Shown piece by piece: positions 26,081 to 35,252 of a DNA stretch of 64,000 bases. Each line of letters begins with the position of its first letter. Within the stretch, counting starts at the first letter, position 1. The notes beneath the pieces are model-generated. The model was not told the origin of the DNA, made no database searches, and saw only the letters and a list, made by a program, of their open reading frames with translations. Made by a program: the position numbers and the translations under genes. This DNA comes from Aggregatilineales bacterium. GTDB taxonomy: Bacteria; Chloroflexota; Anaerolineae; Aggregatilineales; Ch27. The stretch lies in assembly GCA_029976005.1 (NCBI GenBank), contig JARKOQ010000208.1, positions 1-64,000 of the forward strand, given 5' to 3'.

Positions 26081-28360
26081 ATGACAGGTTCCATGGGTGA
26101 AGTACACCGTTTTTCGGCGATGGTCGGCTCCAAGGAGATCATCATCGAAACCGGCAAGCTGGCCGAGCAGGCCGGCGGGGCGGTCACCGTGCGCATGGGC
26201 GATACCATGGTGCTGGCGACCGCGACGATGAGCAAGCAGCCCCGTGAGGGGGTCGATTTCTTCCCGCTGAGTGTCGATTACGAAGAGCGCATGTACGCCG
26301 CCGGCCGCATCCCCGGCAGCTTCTTCCGCCGGGAAGGGCGTCCCAGCGAAGCCGCGATCCTGATCGCGCGCGTTACCGACCGGCCGCTGCGCCCGCTGTT
26401 CCCGAAAGACCTCTTCAACGAGGTCCAGGTGATCGTGACTGCCCTGGCGCATGACCAGGAGAACCACGCCGACATGCTGAGCATCATCGGGGCCAGCGCG
26501 GCCCTGACGATCTCGGACGTGCCTTTCTACGGGCCGGTGGCGGGCGTCCGCATCGGCCTGATCGATGGCGAGCTGGTGATCAACCCGACCATTTCCGAGA
26601 TGGAAAACAGCCTGCTTGACCTGCGCATGGCCGGTACGGCCGACGCGATCAACATGGTCGAGGCCGGGGCTACGGAAGTCGACGAGGAAACGCTGCTCAA
26701 GGCGCTGGAACTGGGCCACCAGGCGATGCAGGGCATCATCGCCGTGCAGAACGAAATGGCGGCCAGGCTGGGCAAGCCCAAGGCCCAGTACACCCCGGCC
26801 GTGGTCAACGAGACGCTGCGCGCGGAAGTCTTCCAGCGCTCGATGCCCGAAATCAAGCGTATCGTGGCCGAGGTCATTGACCGCGACAACCGCAACGTGG
26901 CGATCGACGCCCTGCGCGACCAGGTGCTGGCCGAATACGAAGAGCGGACCGAAGCCGACAGCGCGCCCGATTACGGGGCGATCCGGGGCTTTCTGGGCGA
27001 CGCCCTGAAGGAAGAAGTACGCCGCCGCATCCTGGATGACGGCGTCCGGCCCGATGGCCGCGATTACACGACCATCCGCCCCCTGGCGGCGGAAGTCACC
27101 GTGCTGCCGCGCGTGCATGGTTCCGGCCTGTTCAAGCGCGGGCAGACCCAGGTGATGAGCGTCGTCACGCTGGGGACGCCCCGCGACGCGCAGGAGCTGG
27201 ACAACCTCAATCCTGAGGATGCCAAGCGCTACCTGCATCACTACAACTTCCCGCCCTTCTCGACGGGCGAGGTGTGGTTCCTGCGCGGCCCCAAGCGCCG
27301 CGAGATCGGCCACGGCGCGCTGGCGGAGACCGCCCTGCGCGCGATGATCCCGCCGGAAGATGAGTTCCCCTACACGATCCGCGTCGTGAGCGAGGTCATG
27401 AGCTCCAATGGCAGCACCAGCATGGCCAGTGTGTGCGGCAGCACCCTGGCGCTGATGGATGCCGGCGTGCCGATCAAGGCCCCGGTGGCCGGGATCGCGA
27501 TGGGCCTGATCTCCGATGGCACCCGTCACGCCGTCCTGACTGACATCCAGGGCATGGAAGACCACCTGGGTGACATGGACTTCAAGGTCGCCGGGACGCG
27601 TACCGGGGTGACCGCCCTCCAGATGGACATCAAAATCAAGGGTATCACGACCGACATCCTGCGCAAGGCGCTGGCTCAGGCCCGCGACGCCCGGATGCAA
27701 ATCCTGGATGTCATCGCGGCGACCCTGCCTGCGCCACGCACCGAACTGAGCGACTACGCGCCGCGTATGACCGTCCTGCACATCGATCCGGAGAAGATCG
27801 GCGCGGTGATTGGCCCAGGCGGCAAGGTCGTGCGGAGCATCCAGGAGAAGACCGGCGTCAAGATCGATATCGAGAACGACGGCACCGTCTTCATCGCGGG
27901 CGTGGATGGGCCTTCCGCCGAATTGGCCGAGGAAATGATCCTGGGTCTGGTGGAAGAGCCGGAAATCGGCCGCATCTATACCGGCAAGGTGTCTCGGATT
28001 GAGCCTTACGGCGCGTTCGTGGAGTTCATGCCGGGCCGGGATGGGATGGTGCACATCAGCCAGATCGCGGACTACCGGGTGGAACGTATCGAAGACGAAG
28101 TCAAGCTCGGCGATGAGATCATGGTCATGGTCACCAACATCGACCCGCAGGGCAAGGTTCGCCTGAGCCGCCAGGCCGTTCTGGAAGGCTGGACCGCGGA
28201 AGAAGCGCGCGAGCGTGACAGCGGCGGCCAGCGCAGCGGCGGCGGTGGCAACCGGCGTAGCGGTGGCGGTGGCGGCCGTGACGGCGGGGGCCGGCGCGAT
28301 GGCGGCCGCCGGGATGGTGGGCGCGGCGGCGACCGTGGCGGCGACCGGCGGCGCGACTAG
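26081..28360 (+). CDS. pnp: Polynucleotide phosphorylase
   Basis: Phosphorolytic 3'-5' exoribonuclease, 759 residues. Two RNase PH-like domains (first from about 10, second from about 310), the [10 protein letters not shown] and [17 protein letters not shown] motifs, then KH ([26 protein letters not shown]) and S1 ([26 protein letters not shown]) domains. The C-terminal about 50 residues are a Gly/Arg-rich RGG-type tail ([16 protein letters not shown]), absent from E. coli PNPase and probably an added RNA-binding tail. ATG at 26081 with GGAGG upstream. Confidence 0.97.
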   Translation: MTGSMGEVHRFSAMVGSKEIIIETGKLAEQAGGAVTVRMGDTMVLATATMSKQPREGVDFFPLSVDYEERMYAAGRIPGSFFRREGRPSEAAILIARVTDRPLRPLFPKDLFNEVQVIVTALAHDQENHADMLSIIGASAALTISDVPFYGPVAGVRIGLIDGELVINPTISEMENSLLDLRMAGTADAINMVEAGATEVDEETLLKALELGHQAMQGIIAVQNEMAARLGKPKAQYTPAVVNETLRAEVFQRSMPEIKRIVAEVIDRDNRNVAIDALRDQVLAEYEERTEADSAPDYGAIRGFLGDALKEEVRRRILDDGVRPDGRDYTTIRPLAAEVTVLPRVHGSGLFKRGQTQVMSVVTLGTPRDAQELDNLNPEDAKRYLHHYNFPPFSTGEVWFLRGPKRREIGHGALAETALRAMIPPEDEFPYTIRVVSEVMSSNGSTSMASVCGSTLALMDAGVPIKAPVAGIAMGLISDGTRHAVLTDIQGMEDHLGDMDFKVAGTRTGVTALQMDIKIKGITTDILRKALAQARDARMQILDVIAATLPAPRTELSDYAPRMTVLHIDPEKIGAVIGPGGKVVRSIQEKTGVKIDIENDGTVFIAGVDGPSAELAEEMILGLVEEPEIGRIYTGKVSRIEPYGAFVEFMPGRDGMVHISQIADYRVERIEDEVKLGDEIMVMVTNIDPQGKVRLSRQAVLEGWTAEEARERDSGGQRSGGGGNRRSGGGGGRDGGGRRDGGRRDGGRGGDRGGDRRRD

Positions 28361-28380
28361 GCGCTGACAGCCAACAAAAA

Positions 28381-28408
28381 ACAACCTCCAATCGGGGGTT
28401 GTTTTTTT
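28381..28408 (+). terminator. Terminator after pnp
   Basis: Nine-pair stem ACAACCTCC / GGGGGTTGT with loop AATC, followed by a run of T (28402-28408). The A-rich 28373-28380 would give a U tail on the other strand too, so it may also end the convergent histidine kinase transcript. Confidence 0.88.
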
Positions 28409-28436
28409 GTCCGGTGAGTCGGGAAGCCTGTGGCCG

Positions 28437-30317
28437 TTATCCGGCCAGGTGCGGGATGCTGGCTACGTGGTCGATCCGGCTGGTGGGGGCGGCTTCCAAC
28501 GACGATGCGATGGAACCCTGGCCGGCCGGGGCGGGTTGGAGGGCGGCGGGCAGTAGCACGGTGAAGGTGCTGCCCGTGCCAAGCACGCTCTCGACCCAGA
28601 TCGTGCCCTGCATGCCTTCCACCAGACGGCGGGCGATTGCCAGCCCCAGCCCCATGCCGCCATACGGCCGGGTGGTGGAGCTATCCGCCTGGACGAATCC
28701 CTCGAAAATCCGGGGGCGGGCCTGGGGATCGATGCCGACCCCGGTATCCGTGATGGCGATGGCGACCCAGCCGCCGGCAGCCGGGGGCAGTTCGGGCGGC
28801 AGGTGCGGCGCGCCCGGCGGCATGTGAGAAACCCGCAGGGTGATCGATCCGCTGGGCGTGAATTTGATCGCGTTGTCCAGCAGGTGATCGAGCGCCTGGC
28901 GGAGCCGCCGCCCATCGGCCAGCGCCGGTGGAATCTGGGCGGGCAGCTCGACGCGCAGGGACAGGTCCTTGCCTTCCAGCGAGGATTCGAGCGCCCGGCG
29001 GCAGTCGTCGAGCAGGATCGACAGGTCGACGTGCTCAAGGGCCAACGTCGGCGGGGTGCTTTCCAGGATGGCCAGGTCCAGGAAGTTGTTGACGACGTGC
29101 AGGAGCTGCTGGCTGCTGCTGCCAATCCGGTTCAGGCGTTCGATCTGGCGCTCGTTGAGCGGGCCGTAGGTGCCCTGGCCGAGCAGGCTGGTATACCCGA
29201 CGATGGCGTTCAAGGGGGTGCGCAGTTCGTGGCTGATGGTTGCCAGGATTTCGTGCTTGAGGATCCGGTTCGTCTCGGCCAGAGGGAGCGGAGCCTGGCG
29301 GGATGGGTCGAGCGGCTGCGGGCGGGTGACATCGCGCAGGAGGATGGCCGCCGTTATGCCGGGCAGCATGTCTGTATCCATGGGCACCAGGCCCAACTGG
29401 TAGGTGCGGCGCGTGATGGGCGAAAACAGCGTGGTGCTGCGCTGTGGGTCGCCGGAGACCAGGGCCGCCAGTCCACGGATTTCGGACAGCGGCCGGCCCA
29501 GTAAGTCCTGCACCGTCTCACCCAGGGCCGCGCCGGCAGCCGCGTTGAGGGTCACGATGCGGTTGGCATTGTCCACCAGGATCAGGCCGTCGCTGAGGCG
29601 GTCGAACAGCGGCGTGATGACCGGCGCGCCGGCGGGCGTGATCCGGAACAGGCTGCGCGTCACCAGCAAACCGGCCAGACCGAAGGCCAGGGGGGGCAGC
29701 AGCGGCAGCTCCAGCAGCGGGGCCAGGATGGCGCTGAGCAGCGGCAGACCGATGGCCGCGGCCAGGGCTTCGCGGGACTGGGCTGGCTGCGCCTGGGCTG
29801 GCGAGCCGTGGTTATGTCTGGCGTCAAGCCAGTTGTGTATCAGAAGGGCGGTGGTCACGAGGATCAACCCCAGCCCATACGCCCGGTGAACCCAGATCAG
29901 CGGGCCGGCGACCGGCTCGGCAGAGGGCTGTGGCACGCTCCAATAGAGGGGGGACAGCCTGTCGCTCAGGGAGATCAGGCCCAGCAGCAGCGGCTCGATC
30001 GCCAGCAGGCCCTGCAGCCGGCGAGTTGCCCAATGAGGAAAGCCCGCGTAAAGCAGGACGAACCACAACCAGAGTGGGGGCAGGATCAATTTGGCGGCTC
30101 CGGCCGATCGGAACCAGAGCATCTGGAGCGCGGGATCGAGGGTCATGTGGCGCGCCAGATCGGCCGTGATCCAGGCGCCCGTGGTGGCCATGATGGCCGC
30201 CAGCGGCAGCAGCGCGCGGTGCTGGCGGCGATGCGTCCAGCCAATGAGGGCGGTCAGAAGGGCGGTCAGGGCCGCAGTCAGGCCGAGCGCAATGTCGGCG
30301 GCGAAAGGCCAGATCAT
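28437..30317 (-). CDS. Sensor histidine kinase with N-terminal multi-helix membrane region and PAS domain
   Basis: 626 residues from the ATG at 30317 (AAGGTG upstream); the frame is open to 30437. Order: about seven membrane helices (roughly 1-235, the 7TM histidine-kinase N-terminal type), a PAS domain (LFDRLSDGLILVDNANRIVTLN), HisKA with the phosphorylated His in EILATISHELRTPLNAIVGYTS, and an ATPase domain (LDNAIKFTPSG, ITDTGVGIDP, GGMGLGLAIARRLVEGM). No response regulator is adjacent, so it is an orphan kinase in this window. Signal unknown. Confidence 0.88.
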   Translation of the reverse strand: MIWPFAADIALGLTAALTALLTALIGWTHRRQHRALLPLAAIMATTGAWITADLARHMTLDPALQMLWFRSAGAAKLILPPLWLWFVLLYAGFPHWATRRLQGLLAIEPLLLGLISLSDRLSPLYWSVPQPSAEPVAGPLIWVHRAYGLGLILVTTALLIHNWLDARHNHGSPAQAQPAQSREALAAAIGLPLLSAILAPLLELPLLPPLAFGLAGLLVTRSLFRITPAGAPVITPLFDRLSDGLILVDNANRIVTLNAAAGAALGETVQDLLGRPLSEIRGLAALVSGDPQRSTTLFSPITRRTYQLGLVPMDTDMLPGITAAILLRDVTRPQPLDPSRQAPLPLAETNRILKHEILATISHELRTPLNAIVGYTSLLGQGTYGPLNERQIERLNRIGSSSQQLLHVVNNFLDLAILESTPPTLALEHVDLSILLDDCRRALESSLEGKDLSLRVELPAQIPPALADGRRLRQALDHLLDNAIKFTPSGSITLRVSHMPPGAPHLPPELPPAAGGWVAIAITDTGVGIDPQARPRIFEGFVQADSSTTRPYGGMGLGLAIARRLVEGMQGTIWVESVLGTGSTFTVLLPAALQPAPAGQGSIASSLEAAPTSRIDHVASIPHLAG

Positions 30318-30478
30318 GAGCGACACCTTGTCGTTCGAAGTGCAGGCAGGCAGCGAAGGGGTCAGAGACATTGGGCGCCCTGCACGGGATTCCATTACTA
30401 AGATAAGGATACAATTGATCGGGCCGGATTTCATCAACTATTTGCAAATTATTTATAAAAAAGCGGCGTGATTGGTAA

Positions 30479-30507
30479 TTGCTACGCGATCGGCCCTGGC
30501 GTACAAT
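30479..30507 (+). promoter_or_regulatory. Candidate promoter of the AI-2E family gene
   Basis: TTGCTA (30479-30484, 4/6), 17-base spacer, TACAAT (30502-30507, 5/6) in the AT-rich divergent region between the histidine kinase and the exporter gene. Confidence 0.45.
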
Positions 30508-30582
30508 GGCGATGTTGTTCCGGGCTGCGGCTGAATCTGATGATCGGGACGTGGACGGGTCAAACTTACAGGTCGGTTGTGG

Positions 30583-31785
30583 ATGCAGACGATGACAGAA
30601 GTGAGTTCTCCCCCCTGGTCGATCCGGACCCGGCGGACGGTGGTGGTGCTGGTGCTGGTCGTGGTGGGCATCTTCGCATGGCGGATGGCGGACATCTGGC
30701 CGCCGGTGGTGGTTTCGCTGGTGCTGGCCTACCTGCTCAATCCGCTGGTCGGCTTTTTCGACCGGCTGATCCGGTTGAACAGGCCGGGGCTGCGTCGTCT
30801 TCTGGCGACCGTGCTGGCCTTCGTCGTGGTTTTTACCCTGATGGTGGTGCTCGTCCTGGTGCTGGTGCCGGCCATCGTGGACCAGATGCGCCAGTTCGGC
30901 GAGGGATTGCCGGCCCTGGCGGCCCAGGCGGAGCGCTCCCTGGGCGATGTTCTGAGCCGGCCCGTCACGATTGGCAGCCAGACGTTCGTGCCGCTGGAGG
31001 TGATTCACAGCCTCGATCCGGGCAACGGCGATCTGTCCTTCGACCTGGCGCAGGTCGACCTGTTCGCCATCGCCCAGGACCTGCTCGGCCCGCTGACGGT
31101 GCCCATGCTGGGGGCGCTGGGATCGGCGGTCAGCGGCGTGCTGACCACGATCTTCGTCCTGACGATGATGTTCTACCTGATGAAGGATGGGCCGTTTTTC
31201 ATCACGCAGATTGAGGGCCGCTTCAGCACGCATTACCAACAGGACGTGCGTCTCCTGTTCCAGCGGCTTGGCGCGGTCTGGAACGCTTACCTGCGCGGCC
31301 AGATCACGCTGTGCGTGGTGATGGGCACGGTAGTCTTTCTCACGGCCACGATCCTCGGCGTGCGCAGCCCGCTGGTGCTGGGGCTGCTCAGCGGCCTGCT
31401 GGAGTTCATCCCCAACCTGGGGCCGGCGATGGCGCTCCTTCCTGCGGCGGCGTTCGCGCTGTTCTTTCCCAGCACGACCATCCCCGGCCTGGAAGGGCTG
31501 TTTTTCATGCTGGTGGTGATCGTGACCTGGACCGGGCTGCAAAACCTGGAAGCGATCTTCCTCGTGCCGCGCATCATGGGGGGCAACCTCGACCTGCATC
31601 CCTTCATCGTGATCGTGGCCGTCATTGGCGGCGCGAGCCTGGCCGGCGCACTCGGCGTGATTCTGGCGGCCCCGGTGGTGGCTTCGCTGCGTGTGCTGGG
31701 GGAATATCTGATGGTCAAGCTGTTCGACCAGCCGAGGCCCCACCTGTCCCCGCATGTGGCCGAAAGCGAGGCCAGCCATGACTGA
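30583..31785 (+). CDS. AI-2E family transporter (TqsA/PerM-like)
   Basis: About 400 residues with the family's eight-helix plan: two helices at the N-terminus (VVVLVLVVVGIFAW, VVVSLVLAYLLNPLVGFF), a long soluble loop after the third helix, and the conserved C-terminal helices with GLLSGLLEFIPNLGPAMALLPAAAFAL and the PRIMGGNLDLHPFIVIVAVIGG motif typical of the family. ATG at 30583 or 30592, or TTG at 30577, could start it. Members move AI-2, sodium or other small ions; the substrate here is unknown. Overlaps the following GNAT gene by 8 bases. Confidence 0.88.
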   Translation: MQTMTEVSSPPWSIRTRRTVVVLVLVVVGIFAWRMADIWPPVVVSLVLAYLLNPLVGFFDRLIRLNRPGLRRLLATVLAFVVVFTLMVVLVLVLVPAIVDQMRQFGEGLPALAAQAERSLGDVLSRPVTIGSQTFVPLEVIHSLDPGNGDLSFDLAQVDLFAIAQDLLGPLTVPMLGALGSAVSGVLTTIFVLTMMFYLMKDGPFFITQIEGRFSTHYQQDVRLLFQRLGAVWNAYLRGQITLCVVMGTVVFLTATILGVRSPLVLGLLSGLLEFIPNLGPAMALLPAAAFALFFPSTTIPGLEGLFFMLVVIVTWTGLQNLEAIFLVPRIMGGNLDLHPFIVIVAVIGGASLAGALGVILAAPVVASLRVLGEYLMVKLFDQPRPHLSPHVAESEASHD

Positions 31786-32740
31786 CTCCCCGCTGTTGGG
31801 CGGCGGACTGGCCGGCTTGCACCCGGTTGGCCTGCGCCCGGTGCGGCCCGGCGATCGCGCGGCGGTCGAGGCCATCGCGGCCCAGGTCTGGGATGGCGAG
31901 GACTACCTGCCGCAGGTATTCGACGACTGGCTGGCCGATCCGGAAGGGCTTTTCTGGGCCGCGACGATCCACGATCGCCTGATCGGCCTGGTCAAGCTGA
32001 CCCGGATGGAGGCCGGTGAGTGGTGGATGGAAGGGCTGCGCGTCGACCCGGCTTATCGCAGACGCGGGATCGGGCGGATTCTGTACCGGCACGTCCTGAG
32101 CCAGGCCCGGCGCTACGCCCCCGGTGTGCTGCGCTTCAGCACCGCCTCGGACAACGCGACGATCGTCCGGCTGGCCGCTGAGACCGGCTTCGCCCAGGTT
32201 GCCTCCTTCGTGGCGTATGGGGCCGCGGCGGACCCGACGGTTGCGGCGGACGGGGTGGGACGGCTGGCCGTATGCGCGCCGTCCGATCTGAGACGGGTGC
32301 TGGCCTATCTGGAGGCGTCGCCGTACTACCGGACTGCCGAGCACATGCTGGAGCAGAACTGGCGTTTTTTGCCGCTGCGGGAGCGCCTGCTGGCGGAGCG
32401 TCTGGCCGCCGGGCTGGTCTATGGCTGGTGGATGGCGGATCGGCTGGCCGGGGTGGCCGTGCTGAATCCGGAGCCGGAAGAGGAAGATGAGGCGGACGCG
32501 CCGTTCATCCGCAAACTGTACCTGGGCTACCTGGACGCGGCTCCCGATCAGCGGGCGGCGCTGGCGGCCGCGCTGCGCGGGCTGGCCGGGGCCAGGGGTG
32601 ACCGGCGCGTGTCGCTCAAGGTGGCCGAGGATGGGGCCGTCATCGAAGCCTTGCGGGCGGCCGGATACGAGCGCCGCTGGGCATTGAGCATCCTTCTTTT
32701 TGCGCGCGATCTGGCCTCGCTGGCCGGCGCGCCTGGGTGA
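31778..32740 (+). CDS. GNAT acetyltransferase with C-terminal second domain
   Basis: 320 residues from the ATG at 31778, whose start overlaps the exporter stop. The N-terminal half is a clear GNAT domain (LRPVRPGDRAAVEAIAAQVW; acetyl-CoA motif VDPAYRRRGIGRILYRHVL; then LAAETGFAQVASF). The C-terminal half (about 160-320) is a diverged domain with GYLDAAPDQRAALAAALRGLA and could be a second, degenerate GNAT fold. Substrate unknown; coupled to the exporter gene. Confidence 0.82.
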   Translation: MTDSPLLGGGLAGLHPVGLRPVRPGDRAAVEAIAAQVWDGEDYLPQVFDDWLADPEGLFWAATIHDRLIGLVKLTRMEAGEWWMEGLRVDPAYRRRGIGRILYRHVLSQARRYAPGVLRFSTASDNATIVRLAAETGFAQVASFVAYGAAADPTVAADGVGRLAVCAPSDLRRVLAYLEASPYYRTAEHMLEQNWRFLPLRERLLAERLAAGLVYGWWMADRLAGVAVLNPEPEEEDEADAPFIRKLYLGYLDAAPDQRAALAAALRGLAGARGDRRVSLKVAEDGAVIEALRAAGYERRWALSILLFARDLASLAGAPG

Positions 32741-32754
32741 AAGGAAAGCGAACC

Positions 32755-32940
32755 ATGAACGACGATTTCAACATTCCGACCGAGACGCTGGCCGAGAGCG
32801 AGCACTATCTGGTCTGGACTTCCGAGGAGCCGGACGGCGAGACGATCTACCATATCGATCTGGGCCAGGTGACGCTCCATTTCTTCCGCGAGGAGTGGGT
32901 GGAATTCCTCGGCCTGCTGCGCGGCATCAAGCCCGCGTGA
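32755..32940 (+). CDS. Small protein of unknown function (61 aa)
   Basis: Acidic 61-residue protein starting at the ATG 32755, 8 bases after AAAGGAAAG. The middle alternates hydrophobic and polar residues (YLVWTSEEPDGETIYHIDLGQVTLHFF), suggesting a small beta sheet, and ends in a short helix (EEWVEFLGLLRGI). No signal peptide or membrane segment. It sits between the GNAT gene and the zinc-ribbon gene with short gaps and so is likely cotranscribed. I do not recognise a family. Confidence 0.65.
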   Translation: MNDDFNIPTETLAESEHYLVWTSEEPDGETIYHIDLGQVTLHFFREEWVEFLGLLRGIKPA

Positions 32941-32973
32941 TGGGCCGGTTCCGCCAAGTGTCAGGAGGCGCGC

Positions 32974-33468
32974 ATGGGCCGTCTGGTCGTGCTGGAAGCC
33001 TGTCCGGTGTGTAACTACAACGTCGAGGGCGTGCTGCACGTGGGCTGGAGTACGCGCAGTCGCCTGTTCCTGCTGTACCGCTACGATCTGGCGATCTGCC
33101 ATACCTGCCACAACATCGTCTCGGTGCTCTTGCCCGTGCCGGAGCACGACCGCCCGCTGATCGACCGGGCGGCGCGGCAGGACCTGGAAACGCTCGAAAA
33201 GCGGGCCGAGGCCGGCGATTTCATGGCCCGGCGGCTGCTGCCGCTTCACCGCCTGGCCCTGGAGCCTGGCGAAACGCTGGACGAGGTCGAGGTCGGCCTG
33301 TGCACGGCCTGCGGCTCGACCGAACTGGAGAGCTATCCGACGGTGGGCGGGGACGAAGGCGAGCACTTCGAGGACGGCACGGCCTGGCTGGACTGCCCGC
33401 GCTGCGACGAGGGCCGGTTGTGGGTGCGCAGTGTCGGCACCTGGGATGAGATCGACGACGGCCTGTAG
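32974..33468 (+). CDS. Unknown protein with two Cys-pair zinc-ribbon-like modules
   Basis: 164 residues, ATG at 32974 preceded by AGGAGGCGC. Cys pairs occur as ACPVC (10-13) with CHTC (about 42-45), and as CTAC (about 110-113) with CPRC (about 139-142), so two four-Cys zinc sites are plausible. Between them is a helical stretch of about 60 residues. No enzymatic motif is seen. Converges with dprA, whose stop lies 11 bases away, and a shared inverted repeat (33467-33494) covers both stops. Function unknown. Confidence 0.7.
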   Translation: MGRLVVLEACPVCNYNVEGVLHVGWSTRSRLFLLYRYDLAICHTCHNIVSVLLPVPEHDRPLIDRAARQDLETLEKRAEAGDFMARRLLPLHRLALEPGETLDEVEVGLCTACGSTELESYPTVGGDEGEHFEDGTAWLDCPRCDEGRLWVRSVGTWDEIDDGL

Positions 33469-33478
33469 CGCTCCACTG

Positions 33479-34357
33479 TCAACCGGGGAGCGCTTCCAGT
33501 GCCTCGGCCAGGGCATGCCAGTCCGGCCGGTGGGCGTCCAGCCGGGTGGCGCCGGTTTCGAGTAAGCGGGCATTGCCCGCCAGTCCATTGTCGACCGCGA
33601 AAATGGCCCGCTTTTGCCGGAAGGCGAAGCGGGCCGTATACAGACTCCCGCTTTGCTCCCCCGCCTCGATCACGATCACGCCCCGGCACATGCCGGAGAT
33701 AATCCGGTTGCGGGCGACCAGGCTGGCCGAACTGGGGGCGGTGCTCGGATGAAGCTCCGAGAGCAGCGCGCCGCCCGCGATCAGGCGTTCCACCGTGTCC
33801 ACTTTGGCCGGAGGCTGGGGTGAGTCCAGCCCGGCTCCCAGCACCGCCACGCTGGCGCCCTCCTGCAAGGCCCCCTGATGGGCTGCCATGTCGATTCCCC
33901 AGGCCAGGCCGCTGACGACCGTCCAGCCGCGCCGGGCCAGCTCGCGGCCGGCCTGTTCGGCCAGACGCTGCCCGGCGGGAGTCGGATGGCGCGTGCCGAC
34001 GATGGCGACCATCCGCGTATTCATGCGCGGAAGCTGCCCCCGGCAGAACAGGAGGGGCGGGGCGTCGCGGAGAGCCGCCAGCAAGGCCGGATAGCGCAGG
34101 TGGGATTGGGTCAGCAGGGTGATGCCGGCGGCCTGCCAGCGCTCGATCTCGATCGCGGTGCGGTCGAGGTTGATCGCCTGGATCGCCTGGGTGATGGCGG
34201 GGCCAACGCCGGGGACGGTCTGCAAGACGTCCGGCGCGACGCGTAGGATGGTCTCGACGTCGCCAAAGCGCTCCAGCAGGGCGTGCAGGGTCACGCCGCC
34301 CACGCCAGGCGTCAGACACAGCGCCACGAGGCCGGTGAAAGCAGCGGGAGGGATCAC
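33479..34357 (-). CDS. dprA: DNA-processing protein DprA/Smf
   Basis: Single-strand DNA binding recombination mediator of natural transformation that loads RecA. 292 residues: an N-terminal helix-hairpin-helix region (LQTVPGVGPAITQAI), then the Rossmann-like core with VAIVGTRHPTPAGQRLAEQAG, VSGLAWGIDMAAHQGAL, LVARNRIISGMCRGVIVIEAGEQSGSL and FAVDNGLAGNARLLETGAT. The C-terminal winged-helix domain of longer DprA proteins is missing, which is common outside Streptococcus/Helicobacter. ATG at 34357 overlaps the upstream stop by 4 bases. Confidence 0.92.
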   Translation of the reverse strand: MIPPAAFTGLVALCLTPGVGGVTLHALLERFGDVETILRVAPDVLQTVPGVGPAITQAIQAINLDRTAIEIERWQAAGITLLTQSHLRYPALLAALRDAPPLLFCRGQLPRMNTRMVAIVGTRHPTPAGQRLAEQAGRELARRGWTVVSGLAWGIDMAAHQGALQEGASVAVLGAGLDSPQPPAKVDTVERLIAGGALLSELHPSTAPSSASLVARNRIISGMCRGVIVIEAGEQSGSLYTARFAFRQKRAIFAVDNGLAGNARLLETGATRLDAHRPDWHALAEALEALPG

Positions 34358-35049
34358 GGTGTCCCGCCGCCGTTCTCCAGGGGAGATGAGGACTCGGGCT
34401 GGCGAGCCGGGGCGCGTTCCTCCGGGATCAGGGGGATACCTTCCTGGCGCAGCCGGTTGTACAGGTCAATGCTGCGCGGATCGATGATCGCGCCGTGTTT
34501 GAGCAGGCGGCGAAGCTGGTGTGTGATGGCGAACAGCAGGGCGATATCCAGATCGCGCCGGGTCGATCCCGCGTCCAGCAGGCGGCGCACCTGGTCGATC
34601 CAGCCATAGGCGCGCGACGGTTCCACCAGATCGGCCAGGTAAAAGACCCGATCGGCGCTGGACATGTCCGGATGGCCGGTGGTGTGGTATAGCACTGCCG
34701 AAGTCACGGCCGGGTCGTCGATCCCCAGGGCGTCGCGGGCCAGCGCCAGGGCGACGCTGCCGTGCAGCAGATCGGGATGGGCGCGCTCGACCGGGCGAAT
34801 GTCGAGCCTGAAGCGCTCGGCCAGGTGGAGCAGATCCGCCGGAGGGCGTTCCTTGGCCGCGTCGTGCAGCCAGCCGGCCAGACGCAGCGGGGCGGAGTCC
34901 GCGATTCCGAAGCGGCGGGCCAGGGCGGTCGCGGTCGCGACCACGCCTTCGGTGTGGGCGAAGCGTCCGGCGGAAAGCTGGCGGGCGGCCCAGGCGCGGG
35001 CCGCGGCTTCCAGCGGCAAAGGTTCGGATGAGTCGGGCGGGATCGTCAT
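34354..35049 (-). CDS. HD-domain phosphohydrolase, YqeK-like
   Basis: 231 residues. The HD signature is complete: His in RFAHTEGVVATATAL, LAGWLHDAAKE, then HPDLLHGSVALALAR and AVLYHTTGHPDMSSADRVFYLADLVEPSR. This arrangement matches YqeK, a symmetrical Ap4A hydrolase. The C-terminal extension (about 180-231) ends before an ATGA overlap with dprA, so the two are an operon. Assignment to YqeK rather than another HD enzyme is likely but by eye. Confidence 0.82.
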   Translation of the reverse strand: MTIPPDSSEPLPLEAAARAWAARQLSAGRFAHTEGVVATATALARRFGIADSAPLRLAGWLHDAAKERPPADLLHLAERFRLDIRPVERAHPDLLHGSVALALARDALGIDDPAVTSAVLYHTTGHPDMSSADRVFYLADLVEPSRAYGWIDQVRRLLDAGSTRRDLDIALLFAITHQLRRLLKHGAIIDPRSIDLYNRLRQEGIPLIPEERAPARQPESSSPLENGGGTP

Positions 35050-35252
35050 GAAGGCATCAGGCGGGTATCAGGTAGCCAGCGGCCGTGGGTAGGATGGGCG
35101 ACGTTCACGTTTGCGCCGGCAATGCTACAATAAGTCCGAGAGGCTTCCCTCCGCCGAGGGGAGCGCACGCGGTCAGGTCAAGCCAATCGAGTATACCATA
35201 CCTCTGGCCCAGGCATGCAGGCCGGTCAAAGGCACCAGCGAGGAGCGGGGAA

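Noticed and set aside
26078-28384. A 768-residue open frame on the minus strand opposite pnp.
   Set aside because: Same cause: the GC-rich third codon positions of pnp leave the opposite frame open. The translation resembles no protein.
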